Origin: Fulvia fulva
Taxonomy: Eukaryota; Ascomycota; Dothideomycetes; Mycosphaerellales; Mycosphaerellaceae
Length of the DNA: 64,000 nucleotides
Direction: 5' to 3'
Assembly: GCF_020509005.1 (NCBI RefSeq)
Contig: NC_063012.1
Span: forward strand, 7,316,001-7,380,000
The position numbers and the translations under genes are program-made. Below, piece by piece: positions 41,409 to 53,253 of the stretch. Position 1 is the first letter of the stretch. Each line of letters begins with the position of its first letter. Under the pieces are notes generated by a model. It made no database searches. It saw only the letters and a program-made list of their open reading frames with translations, and had not been told where the DNA came from.

Positions 41409-41837
41409 ATGAAGACCTCAATGGTACTCTTATTCGGGTACGCCGCCGCAGCAGTCGTGCCCAGAGTCAATGATGTCCCATCTCCCGTCCCGGTAGCACG
41501 ACCAGGCGCAATCATCGAAGCACAAGAGCCAACCGGCACCGCAACAGCATCTTGGATCAGTCACAGCAACATGACCAGTACAGCCACCAGCTCGGTCACC
41601 ACAGCGGCACCGACATCCCTACCTGGAGTACCCGAGGGAGGCTGTGTGCCAGCATCTATCTGCGTAGACAAGGCGACCATGATGGATTGCGGAAGTGGTC
41701 TAGTACGCAAGCGATACGGAGGGTAAGTTTCTTCTCTTCTTCAGACCTCCTTGAGATCCTGCTAACTTGGCCGCAGGTGTTATGATAAGAACTTCTGCCA
41801 CGCTACAACATCCTATCTCGACCCTACATGCGGATGA
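41409..41837 (+). CDS. Small secreted cysteine-rich protein, two exons
   Basis: Exon 1 is 41409-41722, the intron 41723-41776 (gtaagt, branch gctaac, acceptor gcag), and exon 2 is 41777-41837, giving 124 aa. A signal peptide is visible (MKTSMVLLFGYAAAAVV), followed by a Thr/Ser/Ala-rich, probably O-glycosylated linker. A compact C-terminal module has six cysteines (GGCVPASICVDK, MMDCGSG, GGCYDKNFCH, DPTCG), an even number that would allow three disulphides. The layout is that of fungal small secreted or candidate effector proteins. It is the last single-copy gene before the transposon block, only 312 bp from the outer LTR. Function unknown. Confidence 0.7.
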
Positions 41838-42149
41838 AAACTTGAGCCTTTGATGAGAAATACTTTCTGGCGGCGGCGTTAGTGGCGTACTTGATGGCTT
41901 TTTGACCGGATAATGCTTATGACTTTTACGACTTCCAAGTGTTGGTGAACGGTGTGGGTGGTACACCAGATGAGCGAGCGAGCGAGCGAAGCAATACCCA
42001 GGGGCGTTATCATGTGTTTCAGCAGAAATCAGTACATACTCGAAAGCTATCTTCAGACCGATTTCCTTGGCAATTACCATATCATCGTCCTCCAGCTGGA
42101 AGGGAAGCGAGCTTTATGTCCGGAGGCGTATTCTAACTTTCAAAAACCG
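41838..42149. other. Boundary between gene region and transposon block
   Basis: 3' flank of the secreted-protein gene. A short gagc tandem (about 41974-41988) is present. No gene. RIP-type base composition has not yet started. Confidence 0.4.
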
Positions 42150-42564
42150 TGAGACAGCAACAGGGGTGGGATTTCACACAGAAACCGAGAGATCCTACGC
42201 CGGATCTACTAAAGTCTAGAAACTGCTCCCATAGCAAAAGCTAAAATCGCTACTACTAATACGCCTACTTTATAAAGACAGCTCTCGCGCAAGCATAAAG
42301 TAATACATCTTGCAAGATCTTAAGTACTATAGCTATATAACCTATCGCGACTCTATTCCGTGAGTCTTAGGCTCGTCCGACTCGTTCTCGCTGTTTATGT
42401 CACAGTGAGGTAGTAGACGAGTTGCAATTCGGATCTACGAAGAAGAGCGCGAGATGCGCGAGCTATTTGAATGCGCGCCAAGCCCGGATGAACGTTGATC
42501 CGGCGCCGAGCTATTCACTGCGGGGTAGCGCGTTGCATGTGCACGCGCACCTTCATGCGTGACA
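42150..42564 (-). repeat. Probable 3' LTR of a minus-strand Ty3/gypsy element
   Basis: On the minus strand, the end of a gypsy polyprotein (FFWRGGYCHA) and a purine tract ggaggggggggtac are followed by TGTCACGCATG, a typical LTR start. About 415 bp later the sequence tgctgtctca, just before single-copy DNA, gives a plausible TG...CA pair. No duplicated target site can be checked, because the other LTR is not found in the window. The limits are inferred. Confidence 0.5.
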
Positions 42565-43442
42565 GTACCCCCCCCTCCAAAAGAAGGAGCTCCTACGACT
42601 GTTGGGTTGTCGCATCCGTGCGGTGCGCTGAACGGCTGTGAAGCCGTCAATCTGTTTTTCTTGCTCATGTACTAGGGTTGGCGCTAAGTTGTGCCTAACT
42701 ATGTCACCTTCGTCTGTTACGCGCACAGGTCTAGATGTGGCAGCGTCCGGCGGTAGACCTTTTTCAATCACTGCAAGGCCATATAGAGATGGCGCTTCAG
42801 GCAGCTCGACAGGTGGCTTCGGCTTATTCGGATATTAGGCGTAGAACTTAGCTAGTATCTCTTCGTACCTAGGTATCAGATCATCCCATCGCTATGTCCA
42901 TTGTTCGCCGCTCTTATAAAGCACAGTGTACCACACTTGCTTGTTCTTGTACTTGTCTACTACGTCGAGTACCTTATCTACTTCCTACTCTTACGTAAGT
43001 CCGTCGTCTTAGGCGATTTCGATCGGCGGAGGTAGTAGTATACGCTGACCGGGTATCGGGTCGTCCGAGTTGCGTATAAGGAGGCTAGAGTGGAACACAT
43101 TATGCACTTTTATGCCGGGGTACGGGGATAGGTCGATACGGTAAGATCGTCGGCCGATACGCTTAAGGACGGTAAAGGGGCCGAGTCGTTTACTATCGAG
43201 CTTCTTAGATAGGCGACGTGTTACGATGTGTCGTAAGTCAAGAAACACCTTTTCGCTAGCTTAAAAATCTAGTGCGGGTACACGGTACTTGTTCGCTTAA
43301 TCCGCTATCCGTACGCTACCGAAGCTATATACCGCTTATAGCTATACTAAGACTTCCTTTATATATATAATAGTCCCTTATCTTATTAGCAAAGTCCTCT
43401 ACTACCTTAACTAGTAGCAAAGCCTATTGAGTTATAGCTAGG
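42565..43442 (-). pseudogene. 3' end of Ty3/gypsy pol (integrase C-terminus/chromodomain side)
   Basis: Minus-strand reading from 43248 gives FLDLRHIVTRRLSKKLDSKR, LGPFTVLKRIGRRSYRIDL and KVHNVFHSSLL, the SH3-like C-terminal integrase segment of fungal gypsy elements. The frame farther left (42771-42553) ends the polyprotein. Right of about 42,840 the DNA is strongly RIP-mutated with TA-rich stops; left of it, CA and TG are normal. The copia element at 43,448 interrupts this gene, whose upstream part continues at 57,981. Confidence 0.75.
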
Positions 43443-43447
43443 CGATC

Positions 43448-43654
43448 TGTCGCGATCCGAGCGTATATATAGGTAACATCCTATTATCAAAACTTAAGGC
43501 TACGTACGCTAAGAATTAGGTGACTAATTAGTCACCTATAGCCTCTTTAAGAGCAACACCTGTCTATTCTAGATAGACATATACAATATACAACCTGCTT
43601 TTGAAACACCCTATATAAGCCCGTATAATAACTTCCTACACTTCTAACGTGATA
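43448..43654 (+). repeat. 5' LTR of the copia element
   Basis: 207 bp. It matches the 3' LTR at 57769-57975 with about eleven differences by eye, ten of them transitions. It contains a 22-bp perfect palindrome at 43517-43538. Confidence 0.9.
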
Positions 43655-46369
43655 GTTATAAGCCCGATTAGCGCTTACTAACATTCGCTATAATAAGGAA
43701 GCCGTAAAGTAGAGTTTGTATTGTTATAGCACTACTACTATAACTAGTACAGTAGTATCCCCTAGGCCTAGTGAACCCGCGTAGAACTTTTACTAGCCTA
43801 TAACCTATTTTATAGTTATAGCTACTACCGAGACGCCGGTAACTACCGGTGCCCTACCTTAGGGTACCGTAGTTCTAAAGAGCTATGACTAATAGGACAA
43901 GTTTGACCGTTAGCTAGAGCTCTACGTAGAGTCTTTGAATGTCTAGAAGTATATAGATCCTCACTAACTAAGTAACGAGCTAATAGAGCCTACTTACTTA
44001 ACGTTTAAGGAAATCTAATAAGCGTATACGGTAGGAGACGCTACATTAAGAGATCTTATTAAGCTACGACAAATAGACGCAGACCGAAGGCAACGGATGT
44101 ACGATATCTTTACTACTACGCGATCAAAGCTTATTACCTACCTTATCCGTACGACGATAGAGCTAGGGCAAGAGCTAATACACGGCTAGAACACCCTTAG
44201 AGCGAAATACTAGGCTCTTAAGGATTAGTATAGTCTAGACGATATGCTACGTAAGCGGTAGCTCACGCTTAAGCTGTCTAGGCTTTAGAAGGCTAGCGTA
44301 CGTAGAATCGATAACTAGTACTTAGACTAGTTAGTTTTATAGACTAAGATGCTTAAGTATAACTACGCCGAGTACGACGACCTTAGTAGACACTTCCTAC
44401 TTACTATTTAGTAGAAGTAGGCTCTAGCCTACGGTGCTTCTCTATATAACGAGTAGAAGCGTAACAAAATGTTACTATAAAAGCTTACTAAGCGTTACCT
44501 CGAATAGATACGCGATACTATACTAGTAACAACTAACGGTCGATTAGTCTTCGTAACCTTCTCCGGAGAAACCTTAGTAGAAGTAGAGGATGAAACAGCA
44601 CCTATAGGTACTAGTTAAAAGGAGGGTGACCGTAGCAGTAGCCGTAGTAATAACCGTAGTAATAGCCGCGGTAATAAGGGTCGTAGTAGTAGCCGCGGCG
44701 ATAAGAACAAAGACAAGGACAATAATAGGCCAAGCGGCTACTAGAACATCACCGGCGAGCCTAAGGACACCTATTATAAGGGCCTATTCTTATACGATGT
44801 GATCAACCCCGATAAGCGCCTAGTAAAGGATTAGCGCTTAGAGTAGTAGAAGAAGTACTAGAAAAACTTTATTAACTACTACTTAAGCGACGACGGCGAG
44901 CGTCTGCTTAGCGTGTTGAATCGTAACAATCGTAAGGACTAGGAACGTAACAAGGCTATTACTAATACGAAGAAGGCATCACTAAGCGATAAGGGCTTTG
45001 TTAGCCTTACTGTTCTTTCTAGCTCAATTAGCAAGTTAAGCGTCAACTTTAGGGATTACTAGGTATATAATAACTGTTTAGACACTTATATAATTAATCA
45101 TTATGACTAGGAGGGTATAGAGTTTATTATAGAGCGCCTTACCACCTTAGAAATCTAGGCTAGAACAACTACCTTTCCAATTATAGCGTTAGGGCGTGTT
45201 TATATATCAATTAGGGGCCATTCATTCACCTTGCTAGATGTGGCTTACTGCCTAGGCTTTTATGTGAACGTTATCTCTTATATACGTATAGAAAGAGCCG
45301 GACTCTAGTAGTACGGACGTAGCAATTTAATATAGCATAACGACACTAAATTGATAGACCTATACCGCCCTACTAGTATAATCCCTTTCTTTAAGGTGGT
45401 TATACTACCTAAGTCACCTATTATTTACTAATAGCCTATAAAAGAGGGCCTAGTACTGCCGAAGGTCACTAAAAAGATACGTAACGCGCACTTTATTAGC
45501 ACTATTAGTAGGGGTGTAAACATCGGCGATGAACCTACTAATAGCGTAGCATCTCTAACTACTTAAGAGGATAGTGACCGTACCGTTCTCGTAGTTATAA
45601 ATAGTACTAGGGGCACTTAAGGTATAGCTACGTCTAGTAGGACCCCTATTAAACACCGAAAGCTCTCTAGCCGCTAGTGGCATCAAATCTTTAGTTATAT
45701 TAGCGCTAAACGTATTAAGTAGTTGCCGCTTAGAGTTAAGGGGGTGATCATTAACGATAGTCTAAGCGCACCCCTTACTACACATTGTAGAGTATATAGG
45801 CTTAGTAAAGCTTATAAGGTACACAATCGGTCTTAGCCTATTAGGGTAATGACCCTATACGGCTACATAGCTATAGACTTGGTAGAATTTACTATCGCCT
45901 ATAACGGTAATAGGTACCTCGTCCACTTCTACGATCTAGATACCTATAGACACTTCTAGTTTACTATTAAGAATAGGGATTAGTAATCGGTATTAGCTTG
46001 CTTTAACAGCCTACTAAGCTTTATCAACTTCATTAGTCGTAGGTTCGTATACTTCTATAGCGATAACGAGCCCGCTATTAGGAAGGTGTTTCGCTTAGTC
46101 ATTAATAATAACAAGATTGAATAGTACGTAACCGCGGAATACGCGCCTACGTAGGACCTAGTAGAAAGAGCTAGAGCTCTAATTATCACTATAAGCAGAA
46201 CTATTCGTATCTACGTACGATTGCCGGAAAAGCTTTGGCTAGAATGTACTATAGTAGCGGTGTATATCTTCTAGCGATCCCCTATCTAGTCAAAGGGCTA
46301 GAAGACCCTATTCGAATTAGTAATAGGACGAATTCCGAACGTAGGTCATATAGTAGTATATAGCTCCCT

Positions 46370-46383
46370 TATATACGTGTTTA
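46370..46383. repeat. Left target-site duplication of LINE copy A
   Basis: The 14-mer tatatacgtgttta here recurs at 49169-49182, directly after the (tatc)n tail of the LINE. Confidence 0.85.
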
Positions 46384-49168
46384 GGTCGACGACGAGAATC
46401 ACCTATACGTAGTGTCGGCTACGAACCTCTCGTCTAGCTACGAGAGAGCCAAGTATTCTTACGCTAGAGCGTCGTAGGCGCGACGGGCGCGTAGCGTAGG
46501 CGAAGCCGCGGCGAATAGAGGACTACTAGCAAAACGGGTATAAAAACTATCCGACGAGCGTGTACTCGTATCGGGAGCGAGTCCCTCTTCTTTCTACGTG
46601 TAAGAAGGGCGCGGAACCGTGGCCTATACGCTCGACAGGACACCTCTAGTATAAGTATAGAATTTTCACCTCCGGAGACCGTAAACCGAGCGGGCTAAGC
46701 GACGAACATTAGACAAGCGGACTACAGAACAACAACTAAGCGGACTATATAACGGCGTCGAGCGGACTACGAAACAATCTAGTGTTTGCTAGCGGGCAAT
46801 ACGGTAGGTAGGTAGACACGCGACGAAGCCTATAAGGGCCTATTAAACACCCGGTATAGGAACGAGGGTTTTGCCTAAGGCACTACCTGTCCCGCTACAT
46901 AACGCACCTAGTCTAATATAGTAGATTGCGACGAGGAAAAGACGATAGCCTAAGTAAGGAAAAGACGGCTATTAGGACGGGGAAAAGACGTATAATACAA
47001 GTAGATTAGTTCTTTAATCGGGGAGGATCGAGGGTAGGGTAATAAGGAACTTTATATTAGTTAGTAGGTGGAAACGCAAGGAGTACGCTGCCCGGCGTGG
47101 TGTGTGCCCCGAGCAAACCTGCGAGATATAGACGGCCGCTTTCTAGAGATAGGCTGCGGTAACGCGAAGGGCGTCAAAACCTAGGGCGTAGTGTACACTA
47201 GTAGCGACGGCTCACACTGTCTGTACAGCCCGAGAGGACGGATACGTATGTCGGTCAATAGAGAGCACTAAAGGGCTTAGGCCTATAGAGGTAGATATTG
47301 GCTTAAGGAGTAAATAGGGAGGGAGGGCGTAGAGGGAAGCTTTTGCTCCGGGCTAACCTCTCGAAACGAGGCTATACGGTAGTGCTAGATAAGTAGGAAA
47401 GCGCGGTTAAGACTTGTCACCTTATCTCGTAGCTAGCTTACTAAATACGATTCCTTCCTTACTAGACATATCGGGAGCCTTCGACTACGTGTCACACCCG
47501 CGGCTACTCTATATCCTAAGGTCGAAAGGACTCCCTAAGTGGCTTGTTAACTTCGTACGGTCCTACCTCTAAAACCGTAGTACGTCGATCCTAGTCGGCT
47601 AGTACAGAAGCCTATTTCAAGTAGTCTATACTAGAATCCCGTAAGACTTAACGCTAGTACCTATCCTATTCCTCTTCTTTATAGCGACGCTACTCCTAGC
47701 TCTAGAATCCCAGAACACCGCTACGAGCGGCTTCGTAGACGACATAAACATCCTAGCGTAGTCTTCCTCGACTAAGGAGAACTATAGGCTACTAGAAGAG
47801 AAGTACAAGATCTACGAGGACTAGGCTAGGAGGTACGGGGCTCGGTTTGCCCTAGAAAAGTACAATCTAATACACTTTACGCGCCGGCCACGGTTCTATA
47901 ATATGTAAGCTTCTATCTAGATATAGGGGTACACGACTAACCCGGCAAATCAGCTCAGGATCCTCGGACTATAGGTAGACCCGGCGCTACGGTAGAGGAA
48001 GTACGTATAGGCAATATTACGGAAAGCTAAACAGAATATAGCATTATACTAGAGGCTCACTACGTCTATATAGGGGGCGGACTTCCGGTAGTTACGACTT
48101 CTATATACGGCTATTATACGGCTAGTCCTTACCTATAGTAGCCAAGTATAGTCCTTAGGCGAGAGGGCCTGCCTATCGAAGGGACTCGTCGCGCCGCTAG
48201 CGAAGATCTAAAACTAATGCCTAAGGAAGGTCACCGGGGTATATAAGTCGACACTAACGAGGATGCTTAAGTATAAGACCGCTATACCGCCGATCGACCT
48301 ATATATCTAGGGACTACGGACCTCCTACTTAGGCAAGTCGGCATAGTACCTAGTATAGAAGGTTATCGCTAGTATAGTCGTAAGGGCCCGCGAATTAGTA
48401 CTAGCGTATAGGGGCATTCGACCCGGAAACGAGCCGAACTACCGGGTAAGGGACGAATAGCTAGCAATATAATAGGAAGGTAAGAAATCGTTTATAGAGC
48501 AACTATAGAAAGAGAGGTAGAACAACTAGGTTGTAGGGCATAGTAGACGCCCTTAGCTAGCGGGACAACCTAAGGAATAGTTAGCTACAAAATCTGCGGT
48601 CAAGCACCTCCCGAAGCTTATCTACTACCGCCTTACGAGGGCATAGAGTAGTATAGTAACCTAACTACAAAGCGAACACATCGGCCTCTAGGAGTACCTA
48701 TTATAGAGGAAGGTTCTAGGATACACGAATACTAGCTACCCCTACGGCTATCGCTCCTAGAACGTACGGTACGCACTCCTCGTCTGTCCGAGGTAGTCGC
48801 TAGGAAGGGGGGAGTAGATAGTAAAGGCGAGGAACCGGACGATTAGGGCACTTCTTAATAACGCTAAGGACCTACGGCGCATTACGAACTAGATACTAGA
48901 GAAGGGCTAGCTAGAACAGTACCGCCTAGTAGGAACAGTATAGGAAGAGAGGACACGACGTAGCGCGACGAGACCGGCTAGGAGCGGGGGCTAACGGGGT
49001 AGTGACATAGACTACGTACGTTTAGAGGGAAAGCTAAACTAGATAAGGAGTAGTCGGGGGCGGGAAGGGTTTTCACCTATTCGGGTTTCCCTTTGTACAT
49101 AACAATAGATATATACCTATATAGGCCGGATAGGGTCCTAGAACAGGGGAATAACAAATCTATCTATC
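46384..49168 (+). mobile_element. RIP-mutated LINE (Tad1-like), copy A, internally deleted
   Basis: A non-LTR element inside the copia integrase region, bounded by a 14-bp duplication and ending in a tatctatctata tail. The first 1.07 kb (5' UTR and ORF1 side) matches copy B at 60126-61201 at a constant offset of 13,741. At 47,460/47,463 about 1,515 bp present in copy B (endonuclease and the first part of RT) are absent; both ends share ttcctta, suggesting a microhomology deletion. After this come RT motifs (DISGAFDYVSH, YTRIP-type box, GFVDDINIL at 47729-47755 with the catalytic FVDD intact) and a C-terminal Cys/His-like block. All frames are full of TAG/TAA from CpA mutation. Confidence 0.85.
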
Positions 49169-49182
49169 TATATACGTGTTTA
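49169..49182. repeat. Right target-site duplication of LINE copy A
   Basis: Second copy of tatatacgtgttta, following the tetranucleotide tail. Confidence 0.85.
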
Positions 49183-49634
49183 TCTATAGACTAGATTAGC
49201 CTAGTAAGAGCGAGAAACTCTAAGAGAGAGCGCTTATAGGCTACCTTATAGGATACGACTCTACTAACATCTACCGCGTATAGGACCTATTAAAAGATAG
49301 GGTTATACGAGTTAAGGACGTCCTCTTCGATAAGACTACGTTCTATAACCTATTACGCCTAATAGTAGGGTACACGACCCCTATCGAGAACATCGTAACA
49401 GCGGAACCGGCTAAAGAGCCTAAATAATACTACGACCTATATGTCGCTTATCACGAGCAAGACATAGTATAGGCCGAGGGGGTAGAAGAACAGGCTTAGT
49501 AGCCGTACACCTAATAACCTCGAGACGCCTACTAAAAGCTCCTTAGGTAAGAACTATACTAGCCGTAATACCGCGAGTTAGTAATATATAACTAAAAAGA
49601 CCGGCAAATCGAGTACGTAACAGATCACGTGACT

Positions 49635-49649
49635 TAAGACAATATATAG
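49635..49649. repeat. Left target-site duplication of LINE C
   Basis: The 15-mer taagacaatatatag recurs at 54554-54568 on the other side of the element. Confidence 0.9.
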
Positions 49650-49843
49650 ATAGATAGATAATTCATTTACCCGTTGTAGTGCCCTCCGGCCTATGCGGGT
49701 TTATGTCTATATATGTTACTGCATAAGGTAGGAAACCTATTCCTAGGTAAAAACCTCCTCTCCTTCTCTAATAGCTTCCTTGCCATGAGTTCTCAGTTTT
49801 CCTTCCATTAGGGTGCACTAGTGTCATGGTGGTTAGCCTCTGA

Positions 49844-52800
49844 CTACCTTGTCTGCAACCCTAGAGTTGTCCCCCTCTTCCTGCTCTCCTCCTCCTTCTT
49901 TCTCTCCTCAATCCATCTCTCTGTTTCCCTAGTAAGAGAGAACTGCTCCAAAAATCCTTGGTGGATGATCCACCTTGTAATTCTCTGGAGGTCTCCCTTA
50001 TTGCTGATCATGGCTTGGAAGTTTCTGTTCCTTGCCCTTGCCCTCCATTCACCTCTCCCTGTACTCCATTCTTTGCAAACCAGAAGTCTATGTTCGACAT
50101 TCTGGGACAGGTAGCCGCATGGGCAACTCTTGTCTTCGATACCTGGGACTTTTCTCTGATGCAGGTATGCCCTGACTCCGATGTGTTCAGAGCGGATTTG
50201 TATTGCTATGCTTGCTTCTGACCTGGTCAGGTCTGAGTACAGTAGGTAGTTGTGGCTACCAAACTGTTGGAGTGCCTTTGGGGTTCCTGGCCTCTGTGGG
50301 GTTCTTGTCCATTCAGTCTTCCAGAGGAGTCCTGCCATCCTTTCAGCTAGAGACTGTTGCTTCTTCCCTTGGCTGGCTGCTGATCCTCTCCCTTGAGCCC
50401 TTCTGTCCTGTTCCTGCTGGGCTAGGTGCAGCTGTTCTGTTAGTTCTTTGAACTTCTGCAGGTCCTGCTGCTTCTGTGGGGCTAGATTGGGTCTTGCTTG
50501 TCTGTGCCTTCTTGTGCACTAGCTCCTGATTTTGTTGACTGCCTTCTAGATTACTAGCTAGGCTAGGTATACAGACGTCTTTCCTATATACTAGTATCTC
50601 AACCCTTGAAGGTAGAGCTTGGCTAGTAAGGAGCTAGACTCCATTTCGACCACCCTTATTAGAGTTGACTTGTATACTCTAAGCACCTTTTTTAGACAGG
50701 AGGCTTAGGCTCTGCTAATAGGATCTACAATTCTCTTTAGGATCTTGTCTTGGGCTGACTAGATCTAGGCTCTATATAGCATAGCTGGCTTCACAATGGC
50801 CTTATACATAACCTTTGCTTTCGCAAATGTGGCTCCCTATATAGAGGCTGTAAGCCTGTCAATTGATTGCCTGTTGTTGTCTGCTCTTGCCTATACTTTC
50901 TTGACCTGTGGTCCCTAGCTGAGCTTTAGATCTAGCCATATTCCTAGCACCCTTAATTAACTTGAGGGTTCTGTTATGTGTCCCTGAATGGTGATTAGGG
51001 CTTGCATATTGTGTCTATTTCTGGCTCTACTGAAGTGGATGAGTTGATACTTCTCTAGGGCAAATCTGGCTCTATGTTTCCTAGCCTATTCCTCACATTC
51101 CTTGTGTTTCTTCTGCAAGATTCTGCAGTTCTCTTCTGTGCTGTCTGACCAGGCTAGGATGTTTGTGTCATCCACAAACCCTAAGGCTGATGTGTTTCTA
51201 GAGTTTAGCTTTGCTAGCAGGTCTGCTATAAAGAGGAGAAACAGGATTAGAGACATTGTTGATCCCTATAGGATTCCTGTCTCTGTAGGCATGCTGTCAG
51301 ATTTGTATCTGCCTGGTCTTAGTCTTATGGTTCTGCCTCTAAGGAAGGACTGGATGAACTGGACTGTCCAGTTAGGGATAGCCTTCTGTTTTAGGATGTG
51401 GATCAGCCTCTGGTGTGAGACATTGTTAAAGGCTCCTAATATGTCCAGTAAGAGGAGTGTGGCTGCTTTGTTGTTCCTAAAGTGCCACAGGGTCTTGATC
51501 TGCTCTATGATAAGTTCTATAGCTGTTAGTGTTGATCTTTGTTTCCTGCCTCCTATCTGTTCTTCAGGAAGGATTCCATGTTCTTTAGCTAGGTTTGTAA
51601 GCCTTTCTACTATGATCTTTTCCAGGAGTTTGCCTAGTGTGTTAAGCAAGGCAATAGGTCTGTATGCCTTTAGCTTTGTGTAGTCCTCTTTCTGTGGTTT
51701 TCTCAAGACCACAGTCAGTGACTCCTTGAAGTGTTTAGGGCAGTGTCCTTAGGCTATGCACTGTGAAAAGATGTTTGACAGTGCAGGGGAGATCTGGTCC
51801 TTGTATGTCTTGATGAACAAGTTTGGAATCCCATCTGGTCCTAGGGCCTTGTTTCCTGAGAGTCTCTTGATGATGCTCTTGATCTCTCCCTCTCCCACTG
51901 TGCAGGATTGCTCTAGTGGTGTTGGATACACACTGCCCTCCAGATCCTGCAGGTCAGCTTCTACCTGTGTGCCAAAGAAATGTTTCCCCAATGCCTGTGC
52001 CTTTCCTGGGAGAGTGTGTTGGATTACTCCTTCCTGGTCTTCAATGTTTGGAAACTGGGGCAGCATGTTTCTGTCCTGTGTGGGTTGTCTTGCCCACTTT
52101 GCTAGTTTCCACATCTTCTCAGGATTCTGGGTAATGGATCCAACTGTTGACCTCCACTCCAGCATCTTGTCCCTCTTGATCTGGGCCTTCTTGTCTCTGG
52201 TTGCCTGGTTGTATCTGTCCCATGCTTCCTGGGAGTGGCTCTGGGTAAGGGCTCTCCTGGCCTGCCTGGCTGCCTTGACCTTCTCTGAGCATTCCTTTGT
52301 CCAGAATGGCTTCTGGTACAGTGACTGTTTCTTTTCTCTGGTGTGGGCTGCCGCAGTTTCCTGCATTGTTCTAACCAGTTCTGCCACTGCTTGGTCTATG
52401 TCTAAGGCTGTTTCCAGTCTCCTGGTCTCTAGTCCAGCTAGCTTCTGTTCCAGGTCTTGTCTGATCTGTTCCCAGTTGGCTGCCTTCCAGGCCAGCTGAG
52501 GTTCTAGGTCTCCTTCCTGCTGTGTCTGTGTCTCAAACTCCACCTGAATTGGGAGGTGATCTGATGAGGACTCCAAGTCCTGGTTAACCCAGCATCTGGT
52601 GACCTTCTGCTGAAGGTCATGTGATGCAAAGCACAGGTCAATGGTGCTTGAGCTTGCTCTCTGTGACCAGGTAGTTAGGCCCTTTGGGGTAACTAGGTGC
52701 ATGTTGTTGCTTTGGGTAGTGGAGAGGAGTCTGTTAGCTAGGAAGTGATGGGCAGGTGCAAAGTCTGATCCCCATGTAGGATGGTGCAAGTTGAAGTCTC

Positions 52801-53230
52801 CCAGCACGATGTGTTGGGAGTCACTCTGCAGGATGTCTGGCAGCTGTTGTAGTGTGCCCAGCTGGGTGCTGCTTCTGGAGCTGGGGGGTGGGTTGTATAC
52901 ACTGTGGATGTGGATGCTGCCTTGGTTGGTGTTGAGTCTGACTGAGGTGATGTCTCCCCCTTCCTGTTGGATTTGTTCCCAGCTGTCTGTTGCCATCTCT
53001 TTGCTGATGTACATGCATGTTCTAGGGGTGCCTTGTTTGGCTAGGAGTGTGTGATACCTTGGGTCGTTAGCAGTAGATGGTCTGTTAGATTTGCTGTTGA
53101 TCCAAGGTTCCTGGACTGCAATAACTAGGTGTTTCTTTGGGTCCAGTGCTTGGAGAAAGCTTCTCTGGACCTTGTGCTGGCTTTTGTTGACGTTGTACTG
53201 GATAGTGGTAAGATTAGGTGTCTCAATCAT
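49844..53230 (-). pseudogene. LINE C ORF2: endonuclease and reverse transcriptase, with internal stops
   Basis: Starting at ATG 53230 (MIETPNLTTIQYNVNKSQHK), an intact 493-codon stretch contains the APE-type endonuclease: QEPWI near residue 41, HSVYNPPP, LGDFNLHHPTWGS near 142, and SSSDHLPIQVEF near 226. The RT begins with GNKALGPDGIPNLFIKTYKD. A TAA at 51749-51751 ends it, but the same frame resumes (KPQKEDYTKLKAYRPIALLN, LLLDILGAFNNVSHQRLI). Further TAGs lie near 51,266 (expected P-Q-G) and 51,090. The catalytic F-V-D-D is at 51167-51178. A last clean stretch (50338-49844) holds CPCGYLSQNVEHRLLVC, a Cys/His block typical of Tad elements. Single-base changes at Gln codons account for the breaks. 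Confidence 0.8.
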
Positions 53231-53253
53231 GACTCATCCATGCTGGTCTCCTG

